Part shown: positions 45,652-55,392 of the stretch, one piece after another
Layout of the letters: each line of letters starts with the position of its first letter
Numbering within the stretch: position 1 is the first letter of the stretch
DNA from: Photobacterium iliopiscarium
GTDB lineage: Bacteria > Pseudomonadota > Gammaproteobacteria > Enterobacterales > Vibrionaceae
Length of the DNA stretch: 64,000 nucleotides
Reading direction: 5' to 3'
Assembly: GCF_003026395.1 (NCBI RefSeq)
Contig: NZ_PYOO01000002.1
Coordinates: 1-64,000, forward strand
Notes under the pieces: model-generated
Told to the model about the DNA's origin: nothing
The model's input: only the letters and a program-made list of their open reading frames with translations
The model's database searches: none
Program-made: the position numbers and the translations under genes

Positions 45652-46317
45652 ATGGGGACTCTCCATATTCATACGGAAAAATTAACGACAATACATTATG
45701 TTTGGCTAGCTTTAATATTCATCACTCTTTGTTTCACTTTCTTAAGTTATTTCAATACACACTTATCTAGGGTAAGTCTCTTAATTATCATTGTGTTACT
45801 TGGATCTATTTTGCTATTAGCCACAAGATACTTCAATACATCGACCATGAGTTTTACCTTAACCTTTATGCATTGCCAATTTCATAGTCACTATGGTGGA
45901 TGGACGACAACATGGCACAATATAGCTCATATTGGTTATGCTACTCTTGGATCTCAAGGTTGGCATTCATCCCTACCTTGGATAGGCATCCGTTTAAAAA
46001 GTTATGATCATTTTATTCAGACTATCTGCCCTCGTGTTGCATCCAGAATATTACTTGAACAACGTATTTTACTGGTCATGGCACTTAAACACAGCGATAG
46101 CTCCAATTATCAACTCGAAGATATATTATTTGATGACTCACCTTTTATAACTCAAAATGGCGAACAATTACTTGGACTCCAAGCAATGCTTGCTAATCGC
46201 ATGCGTTATAACCGAGAATTACTTGGCTTTGATTTTTTTATTGCTGATGATGCGCTTGATCGCCCTATAAACGATTTTATTGGTCTATTACGTCGTTATA
46301 AGGCCGCCGCAGCTTAA
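45652..46317 (+). CDS. DUF2982-like membrane protein
   Basis: 221-aa protein with two N-terminal helices (about 16-34 and 40-57) and a cytosolic domain with PH-like beta strands: FHSHYGGWTTTWHNIAHIGYATLGSQGWHSSLPWIGIRLKSYD. The tail is helical, with QAMLANRMRYNRELLGFDFFIADDALDRPINDF. It most resembles DUF2982 proteins, found in Vibrio and relatives, without known function. It converges on uhpC with only 4 bp between the stop codons. Confidence 0.7.
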   Translation: MGTLHIHTEKLTTIHYVWLALIFITLCFTFLSYFNTHLSRVSLLIIIVLLGSILLLATRYFNTSTMSFTLTFMHCQFHSHYGGWTTTWHNIAHIGYATLGSQGWHSSLPWIGIRLKSYDHFIQTICPRVASRILLEQRILLVMALKHSDSSNYQLEDILFDDSPFITQNGEQLLGLQAMLANRMRYNRELLGFDFFIADDALDRPINDFIGLLRRYKAAAA

Positions 46318-46321
46318 ATCA

Positions 46322-47614
46322 TCATGGTGATACAGCAGAAGACGTCTGTGCTTTAAGAAAGGGTAACAACAACAATCCAATTAATGCCGCAGCCACTGAA
46401 ATTACCACAAAAAAACCAGTCCAATGATAATGATTCATAATAATCGCCAATGGGTATCCCGCTAAAGCAGCCCCCATATAAGCAAATAAACCGACAAAAC
46501 CTGTTGCCGCACCCACCGAGTCTTTATGAGAGCATTCAGCCGCCGCCATACCAATCAACATTTGTGGTCCAAAGACAAAAAAACCTATCGCGAAAAAACA
46601 GCCCGCTTGCAAAATATAATTGGTCACTGGCATTAACCATAACGCAGCAACCGCTAAAAATATTCCCATTGAAAAAAGTAAAATCATCGGGCCACGATTA
46701 CCACCAAATAATTTATCCGAGCCCCACCCTCCCACTAATGACCCTAAAAACCCACCAACTTCAAATAATGATAAAGCACCATTTGCAGATAACAAACTAT
46801 AATGATGTTGTTCCGTTAAATAGAGATTACCCCAATCATTTATCGCGGTTCGAACGATATAAACCAAGACATAACTCATAGCAAGCAACCACAAATATTT
46901 ATTAGTTAACACATACTTAAATAATACTTGTCGTTGTGTAAGCCCAATACCTTCATTTTCTTGTGCCATTTCCAAATGATCGTGACGCCATAATCCAACA
47001 CTGGGTAAGCCCATCGCTGTAGGTTTATTTCTTAAACGCCAACATAAACCAATACCAATGATTATCGCTACAATACCAGGGACAAAGAAACCATAACGCC
47101 AACCATAATGTACCGTTAAAAAACCTACCAATAACGGAATAAGTGCACCACCAACATTATGAGCAGTATTCCAACATGACCACCATAATCCACGCTCAGA
47201 TCGTGAATACCACGTTGTCAGTAACTTAGAACATGCAGGCCATCCCCACCCTTGAAACCATGCATTCGCTATCCACAATAATGTAAATGCCAGAATCGAA
47301 CTTGATAAACCAAAACAAATATTAATAATACCGGTTGCAATTAACCCTATTCCCATAAAATAACGTGGATTAGAACGATCAGATATCATACCGGATATAA
47401 ATTTAGAACAACCATATGTTAAATAAAACAGTGTCCCCATCATGCCAATATCAGCTTTATCCCAACCTAAATCAGCAATCATAGCGGGCATTGCATACGT
47501 GAAATTTTTACGGGTTAAATAAAATCCCGCATAGCCAATATACATACTAACCATGATATGCAAACGCCAATATTTATAACGTTGATCAACTGTTGAGTCT
47601 GATAATATCGCCAT
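46322..47614 (-). CDS. uhpC: Glucose-6-phosphate sensor UhpC (MFS)
   Basis: Membrane receptor of the UhpABC signalling system, in the organophosphate:phosphate antiporter family (GlpT/UhpT). The 12-helix protein of 430 aa shares YRYWRxH-like N-terminus (YKYWRLH), ISDRSNPRYFMGIGLIATGIINICFG, GLWWSCWNTAHNVGGALIPL, FVFGPQMLIGMAAAECSHKDSVGAATGFVGLFAYMGAALAG with E. coli UhpC. It senses external hexose phosphate and activates UhpB. 37 bp after uhpB. The transporter gene uhpT is not in the window. Confidence 0.92.
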   Translation of the reverse strand: MAILSDSTVDQRYKYWRLHIMVSMYIGYAGFYLTRKNFTYAMPAMIADLGWDKADIGMMGTLFYLTYGCSKFISGMISDRSNPRYFMGIGLIATGIINICFGLSSSILAFTLLWIANAWFQGWGWPACSKLLTTWYSRSERGLWWSCWNTAHNVGGALIPLLVGFLTVHYGWRYGFFVPGIVAIIIGIGLCWRLRNKPTAMGLPSVGLWRHDHLEMAQENEGIGLTQRQVLFKYVLTNKYLWLLAMSYVLVYIVRTAINDWGNLYLTEQHHYSLLSANGALSLFEVGGFLGSLVGGWGSDKLFGGNRGPMILLFSMGIFLAVAALWLMPVTNYILQAGCFFAIGFFVFGPQMLIGMAAAECSHKDSVGAATGFVGLFAYMGAALAGYPLAIIMNHYHWTGFFVVISVAAALIGLLLLPFLKAQTSSAVSP

Positions 47615-47651
47615 GTGGTACCTGATTAAATAAAGAAATTAGACATTATAA

Positions 47652-49208
47652 TTATTTTAACGGTAATATAATTACCAATGTTGTGCCTGTATTTATAGAT
47701 GGTTTTGGTAATGCATTTTCCTGAGAATTATCATGATAGTGGCTAATTATCGAGCATCGTCCGCCTAATATTTCAACCCGTTCACGAATACCTCGAAGAC
47801 CAAAACCTTTAAATGCATCTTCTGCTTTAAATCCAACCCCATTATCTTCAATTTGTAATCTAATTTGTTGATCAATCTGTAATTCAATAATAACTTCAGT
47901 TGCATGGGAATATTTAGCAATATTATTCAATGCTTCTTGGCATATACGGTATAAAGTCACGCTGGTCGTATCACACAACAGTTGTTGATGATGTCCCCAT
48001 GCCATTGCTACATCAATACCCTTATCTTCTAATTTTAAATCACACACAACTTGCTCTACAGCTTTTGCTAATCCAAGATCATCTAATGTTTTAGGACGTA
48101 ATCGTGATAATAAGCCTTTTGTTGTATCATAAATATTAAGCGATAATTGCTCAATGGTCGACGAACATTGCTGACTTACGGGGGTCAATTCGACCCGTTT
48201 TAAAATACTCGCTTGCATTCTAATTGCAGTAATGTTTTGGCCTATCTCATCATGTAATTCTCTAGCGACATCCCGCCTAACTGATTCTTCTGTTTTAATT
48301 AATTGACGAGATAACACCTGATTACGACCTAATTCAGAAGATAATTTAGTATTAAGATCCCGCTGGCGTTGAATACCAAGACCTAACAAAATTCCCGTTA
48401 AACTTTGCGCCGAGAGTGATAATAATAAGTCCGTTATTTCCATGTTATTGACATCACTTCGTGCCGCTATTAATGCAATACTATTTAATAATGTTCCGAG
48501 TAATGCACCTTGCCACCCATGTCGAAATGCAAAGACAATAATTGGTATGGCTAAGCAAAAAGGGGCAAAACGGCTAAGTTCATCCGGTAAATTAATTTGT
48601 AATAAAATATTGGCAATAAAAAGTAAGGCATATAAACACAAATCACGATGACGTAACTCTAATGGTTTAGAAATAAGGGCTACGGTTAATGGGATCCATG
48701 ATCGATTAAATAAGAAGCTCCACAATAAATAACACGTAGGCACTAGCATTAATCCGCCAGTAACACTGATGAGAAAAATCATTCCCATTGGCGATAACGG
48801 TATCTGAGCGATAGATCGAAAACCCATTACCATAACAACATTAACAATCGCAGTTGAGACAATAACTGCCGCCATAATAAATAATTGTCGCCATTGATCG
48901 CCATAATAATAACGGCGAGCAAACCACAATATGGGCCATGATAAAACACTCGCAATTAAAATTGGCCACCACGGTAAGTCATTTAACGTTTTTGCCAGTA
49001 ATAAAATCAAGCCCCATTCAGTACTATAAATGACAACCCAATAGCGACTAGCTGTATGTAATGTTATTCCTAATCTCAATGCAAAAGGGAAAAATAAAAT
49101 AGCTAATGCAGGATCAACAAGAAAATAAAAGGCAATAACCCACAAACAAAACCAACTACAAATAAAAAATAAACACCCGCCTAATGACGTCAATACATAA
49201 TGTCGCAT
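47652..49208 (-). CDS. uhpB: Hexose-phosphate sensor kinase UhpB
   Basis: Membrane histidine kinase of 518 aa. The N-terminal half has about eight helices in MASE1-like arrangement. The dimerisation and phosphoacceptor motif is ESVRRDVARELHDEIGQNITAI (HisKA_3, His in ELHDEIG), and the ATP-binding domain has LNNIAKYSHATEVIIELQ and DNGVGFKAEDAFKGFGLRGIRERVEILGG. The ATG shares one base with the uhpA stop (TAATG), so uhpA and uhpB are translationally coupled. Confidence 0.93.
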   Translation of the reverse strand: MRHYVLTSLGGCLFFICSWFCLWVIAFYFLVDPALAILFFPFALRLGITLHTASRYWVVIYSTEWGLILLLAKTLNDLPWWPILIASVLSWPILWFARRYYYGDQWRQLFIMAAVIVSTAIVNVVMVMGFRSIAQIPLSPMGMIFLISVTGGLMLVPTCYLLWSFLFNRSWIPLTVALISKPLELRHRDLCLYALLFIANILLQINLPDELSRFAPFCLAIPIIVFAFRHGWQGALLGTLLNSIALIAARSDVNNMEITDLLLSLSAQSLTGILLGLGIQRQRDLNTKLSSELGRNQVLSRQLIKTEESVRRDVARELHDEIGQNITAIRMQASILKRVELTPVSQQCSSTIEQLSLNIYDTTKGLLSRLRPKTLDDLGLAKAVEQVVCDLKLEDKGIDVAMAWGHHQQLLCDTTSVTLYRICQEALNNIAKYSHATEVIIELQIDQQIRLQIEDNGVGFKAEDAFKGFGLRGIRERVEILGGRCSIISHYHDNSQENALPKPSINTGTTLVIILPLK

Positions 49209-49816
49209 TACAATATTTCTAGTGGAAAATACTTAGCTAACTCAACATTATTACTAACATTAAGTTTATCCATTGCATTTGCGCGGTGCACATGAACAGT
49301 TTTATGACTCAGACCTAATTCAACCGCAACCGCTTTAACATCTAAACCAGTAGCAAGCATTTCACTAATTTGACGTTCACGTTTTGTTAAACATGCAACA
49401 GATTGTTGATAAGGATCGGTAGTTTCTAATTGCATTTCGATATCAGATGCTAAATAACATTCGCGATTTGCAACTTTTCGAACAGCTTTAATGAGTTCAT
49501 CAGGACTACAACGCTTACTTAAATAACCTTTCGCTCCCGTAGCCAATGCTTTATTCACTACAGTGGCAGAATCATGCACACTCAACATAATACAACCAAT
49601 ATTACAGGCTAAATCCTCAAGTAACGATAAACCACTTTCATTCGGCATTGAAATATCAATAATGCATACATCAACGGTTTGTCTTGCTAAACCATGACGA
49701 GCTTCTTGTGCTGAACCAAATTGATTAATTACTTTTATATCAGGTTCTAATGATAATAATTGAGCAAAACCAGAACGAACAATGACATGATCATCAACTA
49801 AAGCGACTGTAATCAT
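49208..49816 (-). CDS. uhpA: Response regulator UhpA (LuxR/NarL type)
   Basis: 202-aa response regulator. The receiver domain has [15 protein letters not shown], and the phospho-acceptor is Asp54 in IIDISMP. The LuxR-type HTH is [47 protein letters not shown]. It activates uhpT in E. coli. First gene of uhpABC; no good ribosome site precedes the ATG. Confidence 0.93.
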   Translation of the reverse strand: MITVALVDDHVIVRSGFAQLLSLEPDIKVINQFGSAQEARHGLARQTVDVCIIDISMPNESGLSLLEDLACNIGCIMLSVHDSATVVNKALATGAKGYLSKRCSPDELIKAVRKVANRECYLASDIEMQLETTDPYQQSVACLTKRERQISEMLATGLDVKAVAVELGLSHKTVHVHRANAMDKLNVSNNVELAKYFPLEIL

Positions 49817-49937
49817 AACGAAACATACCCATAAACATTAAAAAACAACAAAAGAAGTCTTAATCGACATAAAGTACCGTTTGGGATAAATTCATGCAAG
49901 CTCTAGCCAATTAAATGTTTCTTTAGTCACGAAAACA

Positions 49938-49971
49938 CAAAAAACCACTGCTAATAAAATCACCAGTGGTT
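49938..49971 (-). terminator. Terminator of the ldtD-ycbK-ycbL group
   Basis: AACCACTG / CAGTGGTT (49943-49950 with 49964-49971), followed on the minus strand by TTTTGTGTTTT. Lies about 55 bp after the ycbL stop. Confidence 0.85.
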
Positions 49972-50026
49972 ATTCATTTAATCTTTTTTTATTATACGGT
50001 TAACCGAGAATTAACAATATAATATA

Positions 50027-50680
50027 TTAATATAATGGCATTTCATCAGCAACAAATGGGTTTGTCACTCGCTCATGTCCAAAGGTAGACAATGGGCCAT
50101 GTCCGGGTACAAATGTAACCTCATTACCTAAAGGCCACAATTTAGTCTTAATCGAATTAATCAATGCAGGGTGATCACCTTGTGGAAAATCAGTACGTCC
50201 AATACCACCTTTGAATAATACGTCCCCTACAAATGCGACTTTCGCATCCGTACTGTAAAAAATTACATGGCCTGGCGTATGGCCTGGCGTGTGGAATACC
50301 TGTAACGTTTGATTACCAACCGTTATCACATCGCCATCATTTAGCCATTGCGTCGGCATAAAGGCCTCTGTCATTGGCAAACCAAACATTTCGCTTTGGC
50401 GTGGTAATCCTTGTAACCAAAATTCATCATCTTGCTGTGGCCCAATAACCGGCACATCAAGAATTTGAGCAAGAGGCTCTGCACCACCCACATGATCTAA
50501 ATGTCCATGTGTCAGTAGCAATTGAGTAACGTTAACACCTAATGCTGCTACTTCTTTTTGAAGTTGTTGAATATCACCACCTGGATCAATAATCGCAGCT
50601 TGGTATGTTTCATCACACCATATAATAGAGCAATTCTGTTGAAACGGTGTTACAGGTACAATTTTATATTGAAGACTCAT
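50027..50680 (-). CDS. gloC: Glyoxalase II-type metallo-hydrolase
   Basis: Metallo-beta-lactamase fold protein of 217 aa, the E. coli YcbL/GloC orthologue by both sequence and neighbourhood. Metal motif [27 protein letters not shown] and [25 protein letters not shown] are all present; it probably hydrolyses S-lactoylglutathione. AGGAAG lies before the ATG. It follows ycbK by 80 bp, as in E. coli. Confidence 0.93.
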   Translation of the reverse strand: MSLQYKIVPVTPFQQNCSIIWCDETYQAAIIDPGGDIQQLQKEVAALGVNVTQLLLTHGHLDHVGGAEPLAQILDVPVIGPQQDDEFWLQGLPRQSEMFGLPMTEAFMPTQWLNDGDVITVGNQTLQVFHTPGHTPGHVIFYSTDAKVAFVGDVLFKGGIGRTDFPQGDHPALINSIKTKLWPLGNEVTFVPGHGPLSTFGHERVTNPFVADEMPLY

Positions 50681-50760
50681 TCATACTTCCTAAACGGAGA
50701 CATCATTTAGCGAAGCATGCCACGAATACCCTAAAAAATACAGGTCATCACTAGAATAAA

Positions 50761-51315
50761 CTACCCTCTCCAATGACGAACAGGACCAGTATCAATATGA
50801 ATAAACTGGCTATTTGGGTAATAGCCGACACCACCAATATTCAAATCTGACGCGGCCTTACGTATTTTAGCGAGTGAAACCCCCTCTAAATTAAAATCAA
50901 TAGCTTGAGCTTTCATGTGATAGCTTTTCTTCGCAACACCACCGCGCTTTGCTAACATCTTATTCGTTTTAGATGAGCGGTAACCAGAAAATAGCTGTGC
51001 ATAACCCTCATGCCCTAAATAAGATTGAATTTGAGCAATGGCATCATATAAACGACGATCTATACGTGCGATTTCATTTTGACGAAAATCACGACAGAGA
51101 TGATCTAACCGTCGCACTTCTTTACCTACATACGTTTTACCATTGAAGTATTTAGTTTCTAGTTCTTCACCTGTATGCAAATTACGCAATAACATCGTTC
51201 GAGGTGTTTTTGCTTGGAATGAACTTGCTTGGGCAATATTAGGCAGCATACATGCTCCAACAGCTAACCCACTTAATGTTAAAAATCTACGGCGACTAAT
51301 ATCTAAATTTGACAT
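50761..51315 (-). CDS. ycbK: YcbK family peptidase-like protein (M15A/DUF882)
   Basis: 184-aa exported protein with twin-arginine-type start SRRRFLTLSGLAVGACMLPNIAQA. The body is DUF882: FSGYRSSKTNKMLAKRGGVAKKSYHMKAQAIDFNLEGVSL and GVGYYPNSQFIHIDTGPVRHWRG, carrying the conserved H, D and H metal ligands of M15 peptidases (peptidoglycan hydrolase family). It is beside ldtD, as in E. coli, suggesting a cell-wall role. Confidence 0.92.
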   Translation of the reverse strand: MSNLDISRRRFLTLSGLAVGACMLPNIAQASSFQAKTPRTMLLRNLHTGEELETKYFNGKTYVGKEVRRLDHLCRDFRQNEIARIDRRLYDAIAQIQSYLGHEGYAQLFSGYRSSKTNKMLAKRGGVAKKSYHMKAQAIDFNLEGVSLAKIRKAASDLNIGGVGYYPNSQFIHIDTGPVRHWRG

Positions 51316-51515
51316 AAATTACACAACCAAAAGAAAATGTTATTTATTGCTAAAGCAATTCATATACCAATATTGCAAAACATTATCTTCAGTTAATTAA
51401 GCAGTCAAATACACAAGTCACATAATATCAAATTGATAAATCTATTTTTAAATATCATTAACTTACACTAAATTATTATTGTAAGAAGAAATTAATACCG
51501 CATTATTTGTTGTCA

Positions 51516-53174
51516 TTAGTCATATTCGTAAATATCAAAACGGTAATTGACAGCACCGTCATCATTCACCCACGCGGTTTGATAAATAATTTCAACTGGC
51601 ACTTTTTTGCTTTTATTAAGCCTAATTGATCGCGTTTTCTTACTTCTAGATAGTGTGTTAAATTGAGATTCGTTTTTTCCAGAATATTGCAATAACGCTA
51701 ACGCAAGTGATTTTGACTTAAGCACACGCACACAACCTGAACTCAGTGCACGATCATGCTTATTAAATAATGCAGGGGATGCCGTATCATGTAAGTAAAT
51801 AGCTTGATTATTAGGAATATTAAATTTATATAAACCTAACGCATTTTTTTTGCCCGGTTTTTGACGTAAACGGTAGGGAAATTTATTCGGGGAAAATAAA
51901 TTATAAGGAATTGAGTTTATATTTATTTTTTGAGAGCTTCCCCAACTACGAATAACTTCATAATTATGGCGTTTTAAATAGCTCCGACTACGTTGTACCT
52001 TCGGTAGTATATCTTTTTTCATAATCGAATTAGGTACATTCCAATAAGGATTAAATACCACAGAGTTAACCTCTGAATTAAAAATAGGCGTTTGACGCGT
52101 TGGACGACCAACAATCACTTTACTGGTCAAGACCCTACGCCCATCAAGCCATAACTTCATATAATAACTAGGTATATTCACTACAATACCTGTATGAATA
52201 TTCGTCGACCATAATCGTAACCGTTGCGCATTTAATGCCAATAACCGAACCCGCTGAGTTAGATTTAATCCTAACCATTTCTGAGTATTAGGGCCAATAA
52301 TGCCATCTTGCTTTAAACCATGACGTGCTTGAAAATGCTTTATTGCTACGACTAAGCTGCCAGTATATAACGACTGATATCGTTGCTGATAACGCTTAGC
52401 CTCATAGGAAGAAATATCACCTAACCGCTCAAGTATTATAATCAAACTTGGTATATATTTAATTGCTTGTCCCGGTTCGACTTTGCCATTAAATCTCAAT
52501 ACAGGCCAACGTAGAGTATGTTGTGAATCTAATTTATTGATTGATGTTACTAATTGATTATATTCTAATATCTGTGGTTTCATACGGAGAACAAATTGAT
52601 TAAAACGATGATTTTCATAACTTTCAAGCATATTTTCAACAGTAATACGATTTGGAAGAGGTAATGTTGAAGGTGCTGTTTCACCAAATAACCATAATTT
52701 ACCCTTTCCATGTAACTGTTCAATAAAACTGATATATATTAATAATGTATCAGTTGCTACAACATCATATTGTTGCCAATTTTTTTGTTGTTGTAATTGA
52801 ATCAATAAATGGTATCTAGCGGTTAATTCTTTATTTGTTTCAGATAGACTAAGAATGCGGAGTTGATCTATAAAATCATTTCTTGTTTGTTGGCTTTCCC
52901 AAAATTGACTAAACCCAGTTGATAAATATAACTCAACTAATGTTGATGAATATTTAAGCCGAACTATATTTGCATTAGCATCTGCAACCCATCGTTGAGC
53001 ACTATTAAGCATATTTCTAGGATTATCAATGTCTGTCAAAGAAAGTGATTGGTTATTTAACAACGTATGCTCATGATCATCTCCAACAGATTGAGAATAG
53101 GCATATTGTATTGGTAAATAAAAACTAATAAATACTAATATGACAATAAAAAAAGCATTCTTAACTAATGTCAT
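51516..53174 (-). CDS. ldtD: L,D-transpeptidase (YcbB/LdtD family)
   Basis: Periplasmic enzyme that makes 3-3 cross-links in peptidoglycan. A signal peptide occupies the N-terminus (about 1-30), followed by a scaffold domain, a peptidoglycan-binding domain (about 250-300; VVAIKHFQARHGLKQDGIIGPNTQKWLGL) and a YkuD catalytic domain (about 330-510) with HDTASPALFNKHDRALSSGCVRV. The Cys in SSGCVRV is the catalytic residue. 552 aa compared with 615 in E. coli. First in the group ldtD-ycbK-ycbL. Confidence 0.93.
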   Translation of the reverse strand: MTLVKNAFFIVILVFISFYLPIQYAYSQSVGDDHEHTLLNNQSLSLTDIDNPRNMLNSAQRWVADANANIVRLKYSSTLVELYLSTGFSQFWESQQTRNDFIDQLRILSLSETNKELTARYHLLIQLQQQKNWQQYDVVATDTLLIYISFIEQLHGKGKLWLFGETAPSTLPLPNRITVENMLESYENHRFNQFVLRMKPQILEYNQLVTSINKLDSQHTLRWPVLRFNGKVEPGQAIKYIPSLIIILERLGDISSYEAKRYQQRYQSLYTGSLVVAIKHFQARHGLKQDGIIGPNTQKWLGLNLTQRVRLLALNAQRLRLWSTNIHTGIVVNIPSYYMKLWLDGRRVLTSKVIVGRPTRQTPIFNSEVNSVVFNPYWNVPNSIMKKDILPKVQRSRSYLKRHNYEVIRSWGSSQKININSIPYNLFSPNKFPYRLRQKPGKKNALGLYKFNIPNNQAIYLHDTASPALFNKHDRALSSGCVRVLKSKSLALALLQYSGKNESQFNTLSRSKKTRSIRLNKSKKVPVEIIYQTAWVNDDGAVNYRFDIYEYD

Positions 53175-53565
53175 TAAATACCCCTATTCACACTTTACGC
53201 ATGACAATAAAACCATATTCCATGACTAAATATAGAAGAAAAGAGTATTCGCAAATCTTAGAAGTACAATTATTATTCAATATTTACACTAACAATCTCT
53301 TTTAACTGAATATAAATAACTCAAAATCAACCAACAATTGGAATATGCCCTCTACAATAACAATTATTCATAAAGATAATAATGTTCACAAAATCGAAAC
53401 ACTTTGATGTAAAAGCAATGACACTTATCTAGAAATAAATTGATTAAATACATATAAATACCAATGAAAACATTATAATTCTTGTATACTCTCACCATGA
53501 AAGTACCCTATACATTGTGATGATTTTATAGAGTTATTGCATACAAATTTAATTGGGAGAGTTAG
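53175..53565. other. Intergenic region between ldtD and the MarR gene
   Basis: 391 bp, A+T-rich, between divergent genes. Candidate -10 elements for the MarR gene are TATAAT (53474-53479) and TATACT (53485-53490). There is no obvious inverted repeat that can be called the MarR operator by eye, although autoregulation is common in this family. Confidence 0.4.
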
Positions 53566-54072
53566 ATGGATAGGCACGAAGAAGTACTGATTGCTCTGCG
53601 ACAAATTATTCGAGCAATTGATCTACATTCTAGGAAACTAAATAAGAATGCCGGACTCACGGGTCCACAGTTAGTATTAATGCGTGCAATTCGTGGATCA
53701 GGCGAGATTACTATTCGCCAACTCTCTAATAACACCAATATGAGCCAAGCAACCGCCACTACCATTCTTGATCGTTTAGAAAAACGCAATTTGGTGGTAC
53801 GTAAGCGTAGTGTGCTTGATAAGCGCAAAGTACATGCTCACCTTACAGAGGCTGGGCTTGTCTTACTTAATAAAGCCCCAATGCCACTACAAGACAGCTT
53901 TATCTCTCAATATCAAGATTTAGAAGATTGGGAACAATCACTACTGCTTTCTTCTGTACAACGTATTTCAACCATGATGAATGCAGAACACCTTGATGCA
54001 GCACCACTACTTGAAGTAGGTAGTATAACTAAGCAAGAAAAACCCAATATAGACAGTGCTGACGACGAATAA
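53566..54072 (+). CDS. MarR family transcriptional regulator
   Basis: 168-aa winged-helix regulator. The domain runs about 25-140 with LTGPQLVLMRAIRGSGEITIRQLSNNTNMSQATATTILDRLEKRNLVVRKRSVLDKRKVHAHLTEAG, typical of MarR. The C-terminal tail (about 145-168) is acidic and polar. It resembles the osmolyte regulator CosR of Vibrio in its MDRHEEVLIALRQIIRAIDLHSRKLNK start, but this is from memory and unconfirmed. A terminator follows. Confidence 0.87.
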   Translation: MDRHEEVLIALRQIIRAIDLHSRKLNKNAGLTGPQLVLMRAIRGSGEITIRQLSNNTNMSQATATTILDRLEKRNLVVRKRSVLDKRKVHAHLTEAGLVLLNKAPMPLQDSFISQYQDLEDWEQSLLLSSVQRISTMMNAEHLDAAPLLEVGSITKQEKPNIDSADDE

Positions 54073-54082
54073 CAACAATTAA

Positions 54083-54110
54083 AAACCGACATTATTGTCG
54101 GTTTATTTTT
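54083..54110 (+). terminator. Terminator of the MarR gene
   Basis: AAACCGAC / GTCGGTTT stem with a six-base loop (54083-54104), then TATTTTTATTT. Confidence 0.9.
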
Positions 54111-54119
54111 ATTTAATGG

Positions 54120-54449
54120 TTATCCTGCTAAGACAGGATCAACCTGATACTTCATCAATGTCGATGGTATATGTTGTTGTGTTAACTCGTACATTGCTAA
54201 TAATAATGCTTGTTTAATTGCAGTTTCATCATGTACCTCAACAGCAGATAAAGCACAATCTAAAGCCTGCTTTATTGCCTCAACTTTAAGCTGTATTAAT
54301 GTAATTTGCTCTTGTTCAGACAAGGCTAATTGAGTAATCACTTGTGCGTTTGAATCACTATTTTGAGCATGACTCAAAACACTTAACTGCTGGCAAAGTA
54401 AATCTAATGTGTAAATCGTATTAAACAATGATTGTGGTGATTTTGTCAT
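54120..54449 (-). CDS. Hypothetical 109-aa helical protein
   Basis: Small protein, predicted mostly alpha-helical with leucine/glutamine-rich heptads (e.g. QLSVLSHAQNS, ITQLALSEQEQITLIQLKVEAIKQALDCALSAVEV). The start is ATG 54449, with AAGGAT 7 nt upstream; the longer in-frame version is unlikely. No signal peptide. I do not recognise the family. Confidence 0.65.
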   Translation of the reverse strand: MTKSPQSLFNTIYTLDLLCQQLSVLSHAQNSDSNAQVITQLALSEQEQITLIQLKVEAIKQALDCALSAVEVHDETAIKQALLLAMYELTQQHIPSTLMKYQVDPVLAG

Positions 54450-54546
54450 TGTAATATCCTTATTTATCAATGAAAAATGAACATTGCTTTATAATAATAC
54501 ATATTCAATGGGTAATTTGTTAACACGATCATAGAAGGGATATTGC

Positions 54547-55392
54547 ATGCTATTGGAAGGCATTGAGACACTATTAATTTTAGCGCAAGAAGGCACCATG
54601 AGTCGTGCTGGAGCTAAACTTTATATTAGTCAATCAGCCGTCAGCAAACGGATAGCTAAACTTGAAGCGACACTTGGAAAAAAGCTAATTTCCCCATCAG
54701 GACGTTTAATCAAACTCACGCCAGATGCCCAGGCCTTGATAGAGAGTGTCGGCCCCAGCTTTAGCGAACTTCGAGGTTTAATTTTTGAACAACAAACCAT
54801 TGAAGATCATAGCATTATTACTATAGATTGCTCTGAAACCCTTGTTGCTGGTTATTTAGGAAAAGCCTTTGGGGATTATAGACAACAAGATAAAAATTTC
54901 ACAATCACAACTCATCATACTCCCGTTATTATTGATAACGTACGTTCCGGACAAGCGACTATTGGTTGTTGCGCGGGTTATTTAGCTCCGCATAATGGAT
55001 TGCATTATCAACATTTATTAGATGAACGCTTTCGTATTGTTGCGTCTACCATATTGCATTCACCACCAGAATATTTATTAGTCAATGATCTTAAAAATCC
55101 ATCTAATCTTTATCAAGCCGCTATTTTACAAAAAGCTGGGATCACTCCGCTAATGGAAATGGACTCTTATACTGCGGCAGCACAACTTGCCCTTGGTGGT
55201 GTTGCGCCAGCATTAGTACCAGAATCCATTATTAGCGCTCTAAAAATAGATCCAATCAATTGCTATCATTTTGACTTTTTAGATCAACTTACACGCCCAG
55301 TACATATTATTTATCGTTTAAAAAACGCAACATCCCCACGGGTTAAAAAACTAATTGAAACCATTGCGGGTGCTGTTGCCACAACAACTTAA
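54547..55392 (+). CDS. LysR family transcriptional regulator
   Basis: 281-aa regulator, with HTH LILAQEGTMSRAGAKLYISQSAVSKRIAKLEATLGKKLISP and an effector domain from about 88 onward. It converges on and overlaps the TauE/SafE gene by 50 bp at the 3' ends. By position it may regulate that exporter. The C-terminus ends VKKLIETIAGAVATTT. Confidence 0.85.
   Translation: MLLEGIETLLILAQEGTMSRAGAKLYISQSAVSKRIAKLEATLGKKLISPSGRLIKLTPDAQALIESVGPSFSELRGLIFEQQTIEDHSIITIDCSETLVAGYLGKAFGDYRQQDKNFTITTHHTPVIIDNVRSGQATIGCCAGYLAPHNGLHYQHLLDERFRIVASTILHSPPEYLLVNDLKNPSNLYQAAILQKAGITPLMEMDSYTAAAQLALGGVAPALVPESIISALKIDPINCYHFDFLDQLTRPVHIIYRLKNATSPRVKKLIETIAGAVATTT

Noticed and set aside
53566..54072. Identification of the MarR gene as cosR
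   Set aside because: The N-terminus seems similar from memory, but there is no ectoine cluster nearby and no alignment was possible, so no symbol was given.
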